NCBI GenBank assembly: GCA_019649035.1
Contig: BMAT01005639.1
Location: 453,767-489,949, forward strand
DNA length: 36,183 nucleotides
Direction of reading: 5' to 3'
Source: Elysia marginata
Taxonomy: Eukaryota > Mollusca > Gastropoda > Plakobranchidae
The position numbers were made by a program, and so were the translations under genes. Each line of letters starts with the position of its first letter. Within the stretch, counting starts at the first letter, position 1. The notes under the pieces were generated by a model. That model saw only the letters and a program-made list of their open reading frames with translations. It made no database searches and was not told where the DNA came from. This document shows positions 25,321 through 35,640 of this stretch, one piece after another.

Positions 25321-26174
25321 TCAGGCATGTAGAGAACAGAAATCAGAGTTTTTAGGTCTAAATATTTCTTGCTTTTTTCTGGAGTCTCATACCAGTATCA
25401 ATATTCCATTATAAAGGTACATTGTATTTTGCAATTTTATACACTGGATTCAAGTATGTTTCTAAATATACATGTACATTTAAAACACGCAAAAAGGTTT
25501 CGCTTCTTGTTACGTTTGCGCTTATAAACTATTATGACTGTTTAAGCATGAGCGAGCATTGGCATATCAAAACCAAGAATTCTTTTTCACTAAAGCCCTT
25601 CTTAAACCATTATGAATCTGCAATGGATACGGTTGTTAAGTTGAAAGATGGAAATTTCAATTATCATGTTTTGAATAAATATAAAATTGTGATGGTAACT
25701 TCCTTTTATCCTAATTTTGGAATACATTACCACCTAAAAGACTCATACCAATATAACAAAAATCGCCGCAAGGCGTTAAATCTTAGCTTTTAATCTTAAA
25801 ATATATAGCTCTGGCAGTATAAAACTTTTTTCAAACTATTCTTACAACGTGTGTCAGAGGAAACTATATCCTGACTTTTCCCCTACCCTCAAATTTTCCA
25901 AATTTCCACAACTAAATCTCTGACAAATACACACTAAGGTCACAAATACATTTTTTTTCTATATGGTTTCCTTCTTCTAACCCTCTATATGTCTTTTACT
26001 CTATGTTTGTTTCTTTCTAAAATTTTAAAATACACTTGCGCCGCCATACTCTATCTCTTTATTTCTCCATTTTTTCTCTCACTTTGTCTCTACAAATTTT
26101 GTGCTCGCTTTATCTCTAACAATACGTATCTCACAAACACGGAGAGGAATTTCAATAGGATGTTGTTTATGGCA

Positions 26175-26330
26175 AATTGTCCGGGCCGTGACAAGGCGGG
26201 GGGGCCAACACTAAATCACATCCCATTGATTTCAATCACAACATTAGAGAATGCGCGGGCCGGACGTCCCCTTCGCGTCTAGCGGAAGTGGGCCCGATAA
26301 GCGCTGCTAGGCGTACACCAAACACACCAG
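26175..26330. other. Second GC/CpG-rich non-coding block in the long intron
   Basis: The block runs from TGTCCGGGCCGTG to GCTGCTAGGCGTACACC and carries another GGGCCCG word. It encloses an AT-rich core with ATTGATTTCAATCA, a PBX/HOX-like sequence. It resembles the block at 24995-25320 in composition, though not in sequence as far as I can see. Confidence 0.3.
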
Positions 26331-27089
26331 TTCTGCAGACCAAGGAGGCAAATTTGCAATAATGTTTTCCATCTTAAAAGAAAAACTGAAAAAGAAATGG
26401 GAAAGACTTAACTGCGTTTACAATTCAATATGCATGGTTACCGAGGCTTTATAAAGATTCATAAATTTTTGCTTTTTCTGCTGAGTTTGAGAACGCAATA
26501 GTTTTTAACAGCCGGTCGCAAAGGGGAAAAAAGGATTAACTCAAAACTTATGATGAAGAAGAGAAAATATCCGGATAACTTGTTTTCTTATTTTGAGAAT
26601 TTTGTGGTCTTCTAACTTAATCGGTGCAGCCTAACATTTGTAAAGAGGAATTATCAAGTTGACGGCGTTATTCCTTGAACGTTCCCACACGAACATGAAA
26701 TAAAATATAATTACTCGTGCACAAGCAATGCATCGATCGAGCTGAAGAGAAATATGAACAGACAGCATTTTGCGTGTGAAGCAAAGATAAAAAGATGTAT
26801 GCATACATGCACACAATAGTTGAAGCCGAGAGAAAGGCAGATAAAACTAGGAAAAGAGGGTATTTAAGATCGCAAAAAGAGAAGGGCATAATGACACACA
26901 AAAAGAAAGAAACACAGCGAAAGAGCAGCATTCACTATGGGGACAGAGAGAGTAGAATAAAACAATGAGCAACAAAAAAAATTAATAAAAAATGATAACC
27001 AAAAACTATGCTACAGTCAAAGTTATGAATAAGACTTTAGGTGCAGAGACAAAAGAAACATGGAATGTAGATGCATGAAAAACAATAAC

Positions 27090-27104
27090 AAAGAGAGAGA
27101 GAGA

Positions 27105-27168
<64 letters not shown>
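27090..27168. repeat. Long pure (GA)n tract
   Basis: About 79 bases without a pyrimidine, almost all GA units with two AAA interruptions. Confidence 0.97.
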
Positions 27169-27170
<2 letters not shown>

Positions 27171-27354
27171 TATGAGCTTTTTATAATTGTGCTTTAAAAC
27201 ATAGACGAATGCAGAATGCCCAGAGCCAATTATTATGAACGGCAGCGGTTGAGAGACTTAAGAGATAAAAACAATCGTGTGATCAAATAAGATTAAAAGG
27301 ACGCTGACATTGGAAATAGAAAAGATTGAAAGAAAAAAAAATACATAAAGACAA

Positions 27355-27487
27355 AGGGAGAGAAACGAAGGGAAAGAAAAATAGACTCAGGGAGAGAAAT
27401 AGAGAATGAGGGAAGGAGAGAGAAAGAGAGAGAGAGGGGGGAGGACAGGCAGAGAGAGACAGAGTGAGAGGGGGGGAGGCGGGGACA
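27355..27487. repeat. Purine-rich GA/G tract
   Basis: Degenerate GA and GGG units with few pyrimidines. It is part of a purine-rich cluster from about 27090 to 27710. Confidence 0.85.
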
Positions 27488-27592
27488 CAAAAAACTCATA
27501 AATTTACTGTTCGTTTTTACTCTTTTTCCCTAGCAAATGTTTCGTCTCTTTTTTTTTTTACAAAAAGCATACAAGGCTAGAATGTGCGTGCG

Positions 27593-27594
<2 letters not shown>

Positions 27595-27630
<36 letters not shown>

Positions 27631-27663
27631 GGACAGAAAGATAGACACAGAGAGACAGAGAGA
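27595..27663. repeat. (GA)n microsatellite with GACAGA tail
   Basis: About 16 GA units are followed by GACAGA-type units. Confidence 0.93.
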
Positions 27664-29152
27664 GGCAAAGGGAGACAGATAAAGAAGAAGAGAAGGAGAG
27701 GATAGAAAAGATTAAAAATGTGGATCCGGTTGCTTTCCTTAAGTGCTATTGGATATTATTTTGGCTTAGTGCCTTCATTTCTCTCTTTTCCTCTCACCAC
27801 CTTTTAGCCTCCCTCTTTTCTTAGAACCTGAGGACCTAAGAAATTATGCACCTGAAGAAAATATTAAAGGAAAAGGAATACCATCAATTCTTCTTAAAGT
27901 AATCTAGCAAAAACCTATAAGAAATTCTGGACCTGAATAAGATTGAGTGTTAGATTTTACGCGTTGGCCACCTCATTAAAACTGAGCGTGTCACCATTAG
28001 TTTAAATAAGCCAATATCACTGGGCGGATTGTGACAAATGTCGCAGCCGAGACTAAAAGTAACATAGTTCAATCTTAACATGTTGAGATTCCTTTTTCAA
28101 AAAGTTTTAAAGCTTTATGTTTGCATTTGCGAACACTCTTTGTTAGTGGTTTGCTTTACACTTGACATTCCAGCTGTATTTTTTTAAATTCAGAACATGT
28201 GGCTATATTCGGAAAGCCGCGTTTTCACTACAATAATGTCTGGAGAGGCCTTACTATCATCAAAACACATCATAAATCAAGATGAAGTACCCGTGTTTTC
28301 TTTTTTTCAAAATGCCTTGTACTAACGTGTATCTTTTGCTTCCTATCAATTTTTTCTCCCTCACTTCAGAGGCGAGATTTAATCGTTTCATTATGCCATG
28401 CAACATAGCTGTTATGGGCCAGGTCCTTCAGCCAGATCTTTGCGAAGAGCAAATCCCGTATTTCCTTCAGTCTCATATTCAGCACCTTTATGATTGTGCA
28501 CACGTTTGCAGGGAAGCCGAGTCAGCTCGTGCTTTATCTTACCTTCAGATTCCTCTACCACTCAGGTGATTTCAAAGAGACAAGTTATATTGAGTTCAAA
28601 TCGAGGTTTCTATAGATTTGGGCGATGTATAACGAGACTTGCTAAGCTTGGAAGCAAACATTTCGTTTGGCAGCTGCTCTAGCCTAATTTCTTGCCCATG
28701 TATACTTTCTGTTTCTAGATCCGGATGGTGGGGAGCCGGTTGTGTTTGTTGCAATAGGTGGCACAGACTTTGATCAGAAAAAACTTCAACTTCAACCTTC
28801 CTCCCACAACATCTACATATCTGTCTCCTCCTACATCGCTAAGGCTCTTGCGGTTTCCTTGTGTACCTTCATATTTTAAGACTATTTTTGTCAAAGGATG
28901 TGGGATCTTCAATTTTTTTACGATGTTAATAAAAAGAGAAGAATTTATACGTAAAGGGGTATACGTAATTCAAAATAAACCGTATAGTGCTTTATCTCCT
29001 GGACATTCCAGCTGGTGTCAAAGGACGGTACTTTTATTTGAATGGTTCACTAGTACTCTGACTGTTTTCTAGGGATTAAGAATAATGTTAAATTGGTAAA
29101 AATTTACCCCAGTATTTTAACTCGGGCTATTCTTTCTTATGTTACAGTCCTA

Positions 29153-29153
29153 T

Positions 29154-29213
<60 letters not shown>
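29153..29213. repeat. (CT)n microsatellite with TGTC interruptions
   Basis: Pyrimidine tract of CT units. On the minus strand it reads as GA and follows a 52-codon chance frame. Confidence 0.95.
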
Positions 29214-30080
29214 ATTTCTTTATCTTTGCAGCCACCTCTGAATTTTAAAATTGTAAATATCAATACATAATTATTTAACAGCAGGGGGTAAAACTGAGAT
29301 TTTATTAAGTTGAGTGTCAACTCAACCTCGACGACGACAAGATTAATCCCACAGATCTTGAGACCTGGATCGTCTCCTTCTGACGTTACAGCATTTCCAG
29401 GTGCGATAATATGCAATGTGTATAAACGCCTGATAATATACCAGGCTATTTAGCAGTGTACACATGGTGCAAATATTCGTCTCTGTGGGACCAATTTTGT
29501 GTCTTAGATAAGGATATTTGGCTACACAGGGGAAACGAGCGCAACTAACACAGGAGACTTACAACGGCCACATTGGAATAACACCAGGTTTTGGACCCAT
29601 GGTGAGGATGGAATGTTTGGCTACGGGCATATGTCCCATTTAGCTAGGCTTAGAAAAGTGCAATATTTCTGCAATTTACTCTGGTTACCTATCTGAAATA
29701 CGAATCCCTGTAGCCTCTTAGTAAGTGTTTCTTTTTTCCTTCCTTCTGTGGATGACTTTCACCATTTTAAATTATTACAATAAACAGTTCACAACCTGTC
29801 TTCTAGGAGAGAGGATAAAGAGTGTCACAATTTATATACAAACAACACTATTTCCCATCTTTGCTTCTCAAAATCAAAGTTCATAATTATCGACCTTTTT
29901 CTAGAATAAGTCGTCTACATTGTTTGGTGAGTTTTTGACAGACCTCAGCAACGAATGAGATAACATGATATCCCAGTTTGGGTCTAAAATCAGCGAGTAT
30001 AGTCATCGCCCCCATACACATACACACACACAATATTTTCTAATTAACTCTTGTTCTCGCTCATTCTCTTCTCAACTTAC

Positions 30081-30424
30081 GTCCTCGAAATCCAGCTCTT
30101 TGACGAGAGTAAAAGTCCCATGGACAGCGTCCAGCAAGAAGAACTCCCGGCCCCAGTCCGATTCTAGACCGTACACAATGCGGCCGTTCCTTCCGGAATC
30201 TACATCGGTGGCCTTGACCGTACCGATCGTGTAACCTGGACGGGCAGCCTCGCTGACCTCGAAGGAATACTCCGGGCGGACGAACTGTGGATCGTGGTCA
30301 TTTTCGTCACGGACATGGATATCCAGCTGAGCTGTGGATGTGTGGACACCATCCGTGGCAACCACGGTGAGGAGGTGCCGCCTTCTCGTCTCATAGTCCA
30401 GGACCTGAGTTGTGCGCACCGTAC
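30081..30424 (-). CDS. Cadherin-superfamily gene, internal exon (middle of three)
   Basis: This exon supplies 114 complete codons after two bases that finish the split Gly codon. It completes one EC repeat: LDYE at fragment residues 74-77 (the LDRE-type calcium motif), LLTVVATDG, then DENDHDPQF at 105-113. It then encodes most of the next: EYSFEVSE, ATDVDSGRNGRIVYGL at 137-152, and LDFED at 176-180. Asn in the last position of DxNDN is His here, a common variant. The acceptor reads TTCATTTCAG and the donor GAC|GTAAGTTGAG, so it enters at phase 1 and leaves at phase 0. The next coding exon in phase is 14.5 kb away, and its first residues RQVFTLTV continue the strand expected after LDFE. The exon is visibly GC-richer than the intron sequence around it. 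The product is a membrane adhesion protein ectodomain. Which cadherin it is cannot be told from three repeats. Confidence 0.95.
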
Positions 30425-30925
30425 CTGAAATGAAGGATAAACGATTGGGGGGGGGGGAGGCTTGTTATCACCCACAGACTGAGAGATAAGGAGAATTGTC
30501 TCTCAACAATATTTCTTTTAAGAGGTCAATCATATATAAAAGGAAATAACGTCAACAGCAAGAACGACAGAAAAATAATACTATGCCACACAAGAACACG
30601 TGTATTCGGTGAGGATCTGTAATTGATGTTATCAACCCTTCAGTTTGTTTCCCACAAAATCTATCCGTTGCTCTCTCTTTGCACCCAATGGTTCTTTTTT
30701 AGTTCACGCCTTATTTACTTCCTTGAATCACATTAAGAGGCACTTTCCAACTGATACTTTTAGGTTCTAAGGATGGTACCACTAAAGATGGTCGACTGTT
30801 TGAATCTTACTGACTTGCCCAAGGCATACCCTTACCCATTTCTCTGAGGAAAAAAGACCTCACTGCCAGGTATTATTGTCATTAACTGAATAAAACTCTG
30901 GGATGATTTCAAACCCGATACTTAC
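30425..30925 (-). other. Cadherin intron, 501 bp, phase 1
   Basis: The intron is bounded on the minus strand by GTAAGTATC and TTCATTTCAG. It splits a Gly codon between the two exons. It contains a run of C near the acceptor (G run on the plus strand at about 30448-30457) and otherwise AT-rich sequence with no feature I recognise. If retained, the frame meets a stop within a few codons. Confidence 0.9.
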
Positions 30926-31121
30926 CATCTTGCTCAATCCTAAACATGCTAGCGTCAGGTCCAGTGAGGGACAGCGCCAGGCCTCCACTAGAGTCTGGGT
31001 CGCTGACCAATATCCAAGCCACAGAGCTGCCCGTACTAGCCTCTTCGGACACAGTGACGTCAAACACGGAGCGGGCAAACACTGGGGCGTTGTCATTCTC
31101 GTCTTGAATCAGGACGGTCAC
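30926..31121 (-). CDS. Cadherin-superfamily gene, internal exon (most 5' of three seen)
   Basis: This internal exon encodes 65 codons plus the first base of a Gly codon. It opens directly with VTVLIQDENDNAPVF, the calcium-binding DxNDNxPxF signature that closes one EC (extracellular cadherin) repeat. The next EC repeat starts at fragment residue 16 (ARSVFDVTVSEEAS) and has the DxD calcium motif DPDSSG at residues 41-46 and the FRIEQDG strand near the end. The acceptor is a pyrimidine tract ending TTTACAG with phase 0 entry. The donor is G|GTAAGTATC with phase 1 exit. That phase matches the GT that begins the next exon and restores Gly. Cadherins of this kind act in calcium-dependent adhesion at the cell surface. 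The repeat lacks the usual NG-x-V-x-Y segment after the DxD motif, so it is slightly short. Family assignment is secure; subfamily is unknown. Confidence 0.93.
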
Positions 31122-31719
31122 CTGTAAACGTAGAGAGAAGGAAAAGGACCAGTTAATAAATCAAGCTATTTATCTCGGTATATTTTACAAAAAGTTTGAA
31201 TAATCGTTGGTGAGCATTTAAAGAGATCTAGGCAAGTTGCATGTATGTCGTTTAAAACGAAGATAGGAAGGGGGGGGGGTAGAAAAATAAAAGCGAAGAT
31301 CAACACTACTAAGATATAAGGTGGACTAAAACAATCTTGTTCACGGTCTAGACTGGCAGATGCTGAAGACAGTAATTTACCCTAGTACCACCCTTTTTCC
31401 CGATTTCATTTCACTCCGAAAAATAGACAACCCGCCCTAAAGATAAACATCGTTAGCTTTGCAGTTTTTATGTTCAAGGATTCACGAGTTGAAGAGCTAA
31501 AAAGGCAAACCACACACCGTTGGAGAGTGACCTGAGACATAAGTTTGCTTTACAAAGTATACTCTTCGATAGAAAGAAGGCTAACAGTATGCACGCTCAG
31601 GAGCTAAGTTCCCTGACTTTTCATGGATATCCTTGGGATGAAATCTGAGCAAACAAAATCGCTTGATAGAGAGCCATGACGCGAGCAAGCAATGACGCAA
31701 TGATGAGGCGGACTGCTCT

Positions 31720-31721
<2 letters not shown>

Positions 31722-31765
<44 letters not shown>

Positions 31766-31853
31766 GTCTGTCTTTGCCCCCCCCCCCTCTCTCTCTCTCT
31801 GTGTCTCTGTCTTTATCTGTCTGTCTGTCTGTCTCTGTTCCTTTCCCTCTCGC
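31722..31853. repeat. Long (CT)n / C-run / TGTC compound microsatellite
   Basis: A run of CT units to 31760, TGTC units, a stretch of about 11 C bases near 31777-31787, then CT and TGTC units again. It lies about 600 bp upstream of the first visible cadherin exon on the minus strand, where it reads as a purine tract. Confidence 0.95.
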
Positions 31854-32099
31854 AGTCCCAGTGTTTCGCTATGCTGTCTGCGTCTCTCTCATCCGAGACT
31901 TTCTCATCGGCTTTTTTCTCTATGTTTAATTTCTGAATGGAGATGGTTTTGAAAAAAAAATTACAAGTTCTAAACATTTGAATGCAATTTTTCACATACA
32001 GCATGCATCAACTGTCAAAGAAAAAAACACTATTGCAAAGACAACACTTCAGCAATAAATCTAGAAAGATATCGAACATGATTCAGAGTGCCACCGACA

Positions 32100-32470
32100 A
32101 GACAAGCTCTCGAGACCAGAGAGCGCAGTGTGTCAACACTTGATCCGATCACCTAGGTCCACTTTCTGGCCTGAGGGCTGCCTTCACACACATTCCCCAG
32201 GGTGCAATAAATTCTGCAGCGGGCGCTAAACACCCTTGATGTCCTACTGATTCAGCCTCGTCCTGTCCCAGATCTGTGAGTGGACTGTCCAGTTTTCCGG
32301 TGAAGAATTTACAGGCTGACCTTACAGGCAGCTTCTGTCCCGGGCCAGGGTCGGCCAGTGTTTGCCGATCAGTGACTGCCCACTCGCCGAGCTCAGACCG
32401 GCAATGTTTGCTATGGTCAACGGCGAGCTGGACACAGCTAACCTCAGATAACCGTATCAATAACTGAGTA
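32100..32470. other. GC-richer block of unknown role
   Basis: The block has more balanced base composition than its surroundings and stays open on the minus strand for 108 codons (32475-32149) and on the plus strand for 63 (32276-32467). The minus product has no motif I recognise and no cadherin character. A GTAAGGTC word on the minus strand at about 32325-32318 resembles a splice donor, but no coding evidence supports it. Confidence 0.2.
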
Positions 32471-33891
32471 ATCACACGGAGGGTCGAATAGAGAGAGAGA
32501 GATACAGAAGGGAGAGTGTAAGTGCCTTTCTAGGTGTAAAAAATAAAATGGATTTAAACCAAACAGGGAGAGGGTACGAGGGGTAGGGGGAGGTAAAGCG
32601 AACGAATGGAGAGAAGACTCGAATATGGTTGCAAAAAGAGCCACAATTAGCAGTGAAAAAGAGAAAAAGAGAGGGGGGGGTAAGAAAGACCGAGAGAAGG
32701 TAAAAGATGTGCTTATGAAACGAAAAAAGGTGGTAATATTAATTCAAATTAGCCTGTAAAATCTTGCTTGATATTGACCTTCACACAGAAACTTAGTCTG
32801 TAAAGGGTAAAGGGCTCCCCAATGAGAGCCACAAATTCAATCCTTAGCGTGTGCTTCGACGTCACCATGCATGAAGTAAGTAGAGGCAAGAGTTATAAGT
32901 TTTCACCCACTAAAGTTTCTTAAAAACGAGGTAACTTTTTTCAATGTTTTAAGATACCATTTTTCAAATCGAAATCAATGTAATATTCTGAAAGATTTTA
33001 GGGGACAGGTAAATGGATAGTAAGGTATGGAGACAGTTTCAAAGCAATAGATCGAAATAGAAAATAAGAGAAACACAGGAAAACTTGTGGCCGTATATAG
33101 ATTCTTAGTGTACGTCCCGCATTGTTATGCACGAAACCATTTTTAAACATACAAAATAAAATAAAAATACCAGCAGCAATTTTTTTCAAGTAATGGTAGC
33201 TTTCTACATTTCTCCTCCAACACGTGAGAAATCTAATGCCCGTCAAGTAGAAATCAAGCTATTTTATATCGCTACCCAGCATCAATCCTGTTTGCTGAGG
33301 AAATGTTGACATTGACACTCAGTGTGTATTTAACATTTCCTGTCCAAAGAACCGCGTTATTATAGATATTATTTTTGGCGGCGGCCGCAGTGATATTACT
33401 TATATGCTACCAAAGGTCGAGGGTTAAGTCAAAACTTATCTCTGTAGTCATCTAAGGTGGTAAGTGTTTTGATAAGATTGCTTTGATATTGTCTTTTTTA
33501 GAAGCGGCCAAAGACTCCGTACTGACAGTATCTCCCGGGATGAGTTTTCTTTTTATTCCCTTCTTCAAGAAGTTAATGAATATACAGATAGAGGCCTAAA
33601 AACCATCATGATAAATTTTGTGCCTACTTTCAAGTTTTTATGTGCAATACAAGCAGTAAGTTTCTTTATGGAAAAAAAGTCAAGACAAACAAAACCTTTC
33701 CTAACAAAGAAACATGCAAACTTTTTTTTTATGTCTCTTGCCGTTTTTAACTCCAAAAACGCGTTGCCCTACATCAGTAATCACAATAAAGTTAATGTTT
33801 TTTCTGAAAACTTGGTACATGTAGCCTACTTGTAAGACCCAGTGCAAAATAAACTGACACCCTTCTTCATTCCAAGCAAAGGCCACCCCAA

Positions 33892-34236
33892 TTATTTCGA
33901 GTGTATGTTGTGTCCCCTTTGTGTTGGTTGTATAGTGTCGTTTTTCTCGGATATCTCCACCGATCTCCGCTGATCTCTACTGATATCCACGGTCTTTGAA
34001 AAGGTGAAAACACTGCCATCAATCCTGTGGGTTGGCATGACGGGCAGGAAACCGGAGACGTTGCCATCTCCTTGAAAACAACCTGCTTGATACGTCGTAG
34101 TTTGATCTGGTTGTTTCTGCTTCTCTAAATTGATGACTTGTATCGTGAAACCCTTGCTGGCATGTATAAAGCCTCTAACAGTAAAACTGATGAACTTCAT
34201 TTCTGGCTTAATACCTTTGATAGGCACAAATTTATT
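33892..34236 (-). other. Open frame with weak galectin-like N-terminal pattern
   Basis: The minus strand is open for about 115 codons. Near its start it reads VPIKGIKPEMKF, then FTVRGFIHASKGFTIQVINL. This order (P-I-x-G-x-x-P-x-M, x-V-x-G, x-F-x-I-x-x-x-N-L) resembles the first strands of a galectin carbohydrate-recognition domain. The next galectin hallmark, the H-x-N-P-R motif, is absent in this frame. There is no Met start and no convincing acceptor before it. A degenerate 10-bp tandem repeat (GATCTCCGCT-like, 33950-33991) lies within it. Open frames of this length are expected by chance here, so this may be an eroded exon or nothing. Confidence 0.18.
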
Positions 34237-34679
34237 GTAATTTCAAAATATGTGACTATTTTCTGTTCATCAGTTCGTAAGCTCTTCTTAATCTCTTGAT
34301 TATTTCTATGGTGATATAGGGGAGAAAGCATTAGACGAATTATGCAATCTTAAACATAACATGTTTGATTTTAAGATCAATTAATTAACCAAATGAAAAA
34401 TTAAATCAATATACATGTATTTAAAAAAGTATAACTGTTTTCTGTACGGTACACCAGTTAGTAGGCAAGGCGTGTAGCGGCAGTCCTTCACACAGACTCG
34501 TCTTGGTGTGTTTGTAAACGCTTGACTATGACATGAATAATTGTGTTGCTGGGGTGCAATCTGCGTGCCCGAGACAGACCAAACCAAACTAATGCTCTTC
34601 GCCACACCATGAACTTCTCAAGAGATCTGCTTCGAATGCCAGCTTTGTACATCATTGATACTGGGTGTAATCCTAAACC

Positions 34680-34965
34680 TGCCGTTTTGGCATGGCGCCT
34701 TCAAAGGTTTTAATCTCGCGATGAAATGACGCGTTACGCGACGGAGGATCATGGGAATTATCGCTCAGTCTTGGACATCTGCCCCTGCAGCTATTCGGGT
34801 TAGCTGCAGCGATGGATTACCCTGCACGCTCTCACAGCCTGTGACCTTGCGGCTGTTGGCAAGGGGGATCAAACTACCAAGGGTGCTGGTAAGGTAATTA
34901 CACAGTCCATCCGATACTGGTATTTGGTCAAACATAATCCCAATGGACAATAGCTGGACGACGAT
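34680..34965. other. CpG-containing block with a perfect hairpin
   Basis: The block starts in a CpG-rich stretch (TCTCGCGATGAAATGACGCG) and continues as GC-richer sequence to about 34965. It contains the hairpin listed at 34785-34809. No coding or RNA family was recognised. Confidence 0.25.
34785..34809. repeat. Perfect 9-bp stem, 7-base loop inverted repeat
   Basis: CTGCAGCTA and TAGCTGCAG flank the loop TTCGGGT. The pairing is exact and does not extend outward. Confidence 0.85.
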
Positions 34966-35357
34966 CCCTCACACTCATCAAAAGTCCCAGTTTGTGGCGA
35001 GAGAGAACCGCTTTACGCCCAAGATTACAAAATGTATAATTTTGTTCTTCAATCGAAGCATAAGCCTTTTAAAGAGAGGCGCGGGTACACAGTTGCACTA
35101 TTTACAGTTGTAAGGAAAAAAGTTGTTGTATATGCTAGATCTGCAGGGAAAGTACAAAAGTACAGTACAGAGGTAGCGAGTGAAAGACACAGAGAAAGAG
35201 AAGAAAGGAGATTGCTGGCAACATAGAAATTGGAGGAGGAATTTGGGAGTGAGCTAATAGGCCCCATCATATTCATAAGTCCCTCACCACTGCTCTACGG
35301 TTTGTACATAATTATATTCTCTTCCTCACAATTCGCCATGGCCAAGGGAGTGTTTAT

Positions 35358-35400
35358 CCCCACAGGAAACCAGACTAGCCATGAAGCACGGCCTGTGGGG
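35358..35400. repeat. Perfect 9-bp inverted repeat with 25-base spacer
   Basis: CCCCACAGG at 35358-35366 and CCTGTGGGG at 35392-35400 are exact complements. Confidence 0.8.
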
Positions 35401-35605
35401 TCAATGTTGGTCAACCAGGGAGAAAATCACTGACCCCCGGAGCAATCCTGGCATTTTGCTAGTTTCCAAGCAGGGCGGGGGTCCTAACTATCTTTCAGAA
35501 TTATCCCTCTAAGGGAAATCGTAGCTAATGCTATATTTTGGACACAAACATTACTGAGGTTTGAAAATTTAGTAAGATTAATAGTGCTCATACTGGAGGC
35601 TAAAG

Positions 35606-35640
35606 TACAGTCGAACTTCTATAATAAAACGTTTAAATAA
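35606..35640 (+). mobile_element. Possible pogo/Tigger-type transposon end
   Basis: TA followed by CAGTCGAACTTCTATAATAA resembles the left terminal repeat of pogo/Tigger-like Tc1-mariner elements, which often start CAGT(C/G)(A/G)AACCTC and sit at a TA target. No matching right end was found before the window edge, so only one end, or a chance match, is visible. Confidence 0.3.

Larger units (their letters stand above)
15553..30080 (-). other. Cadherin intron, 14,528 bp, phase 0
   Basis: The borders on the minus strand are GTAAGTTGAG at the donor and TTATTTCTTCCAG at the acceptor. I infer one intron because the flanking exons join in phase and rebuild a continuous EC repeat. A skipped small exon cannot be excluded. 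The intron holds a 45-bp minisatellite, an (ACT)n array, CT and GA microsatellites, a poly(A) run with two Ns, a 141-base N gap, a 67-bp tandem duplication and two GC-rich blocks, each listed separately. No further cadherin motif, RNA gene or known transposon coding region was seen. Confidence 0.8.

Noticed and set aside
25422-25793. 123-codon plus-strand open frame in AT-rich sequence
   Set aside because: With this base composition about one frame this long is expected by chance across six frames. No motif or splice support was seen.
27063-27081. TGGAATGTAGATGCATGAA, sharing a seed with miR-1
   Set aside because: It diverges from miR-1 after nine bases and runs into GA repeats with no foldback.
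32800-32870. AAATTCAATCCTTAG after a GCTC/GAGC stem, reminiscent of a tRNA-derived SINE
   Set aside because: The B-box match is poor and no A box, tail or second copy was found.
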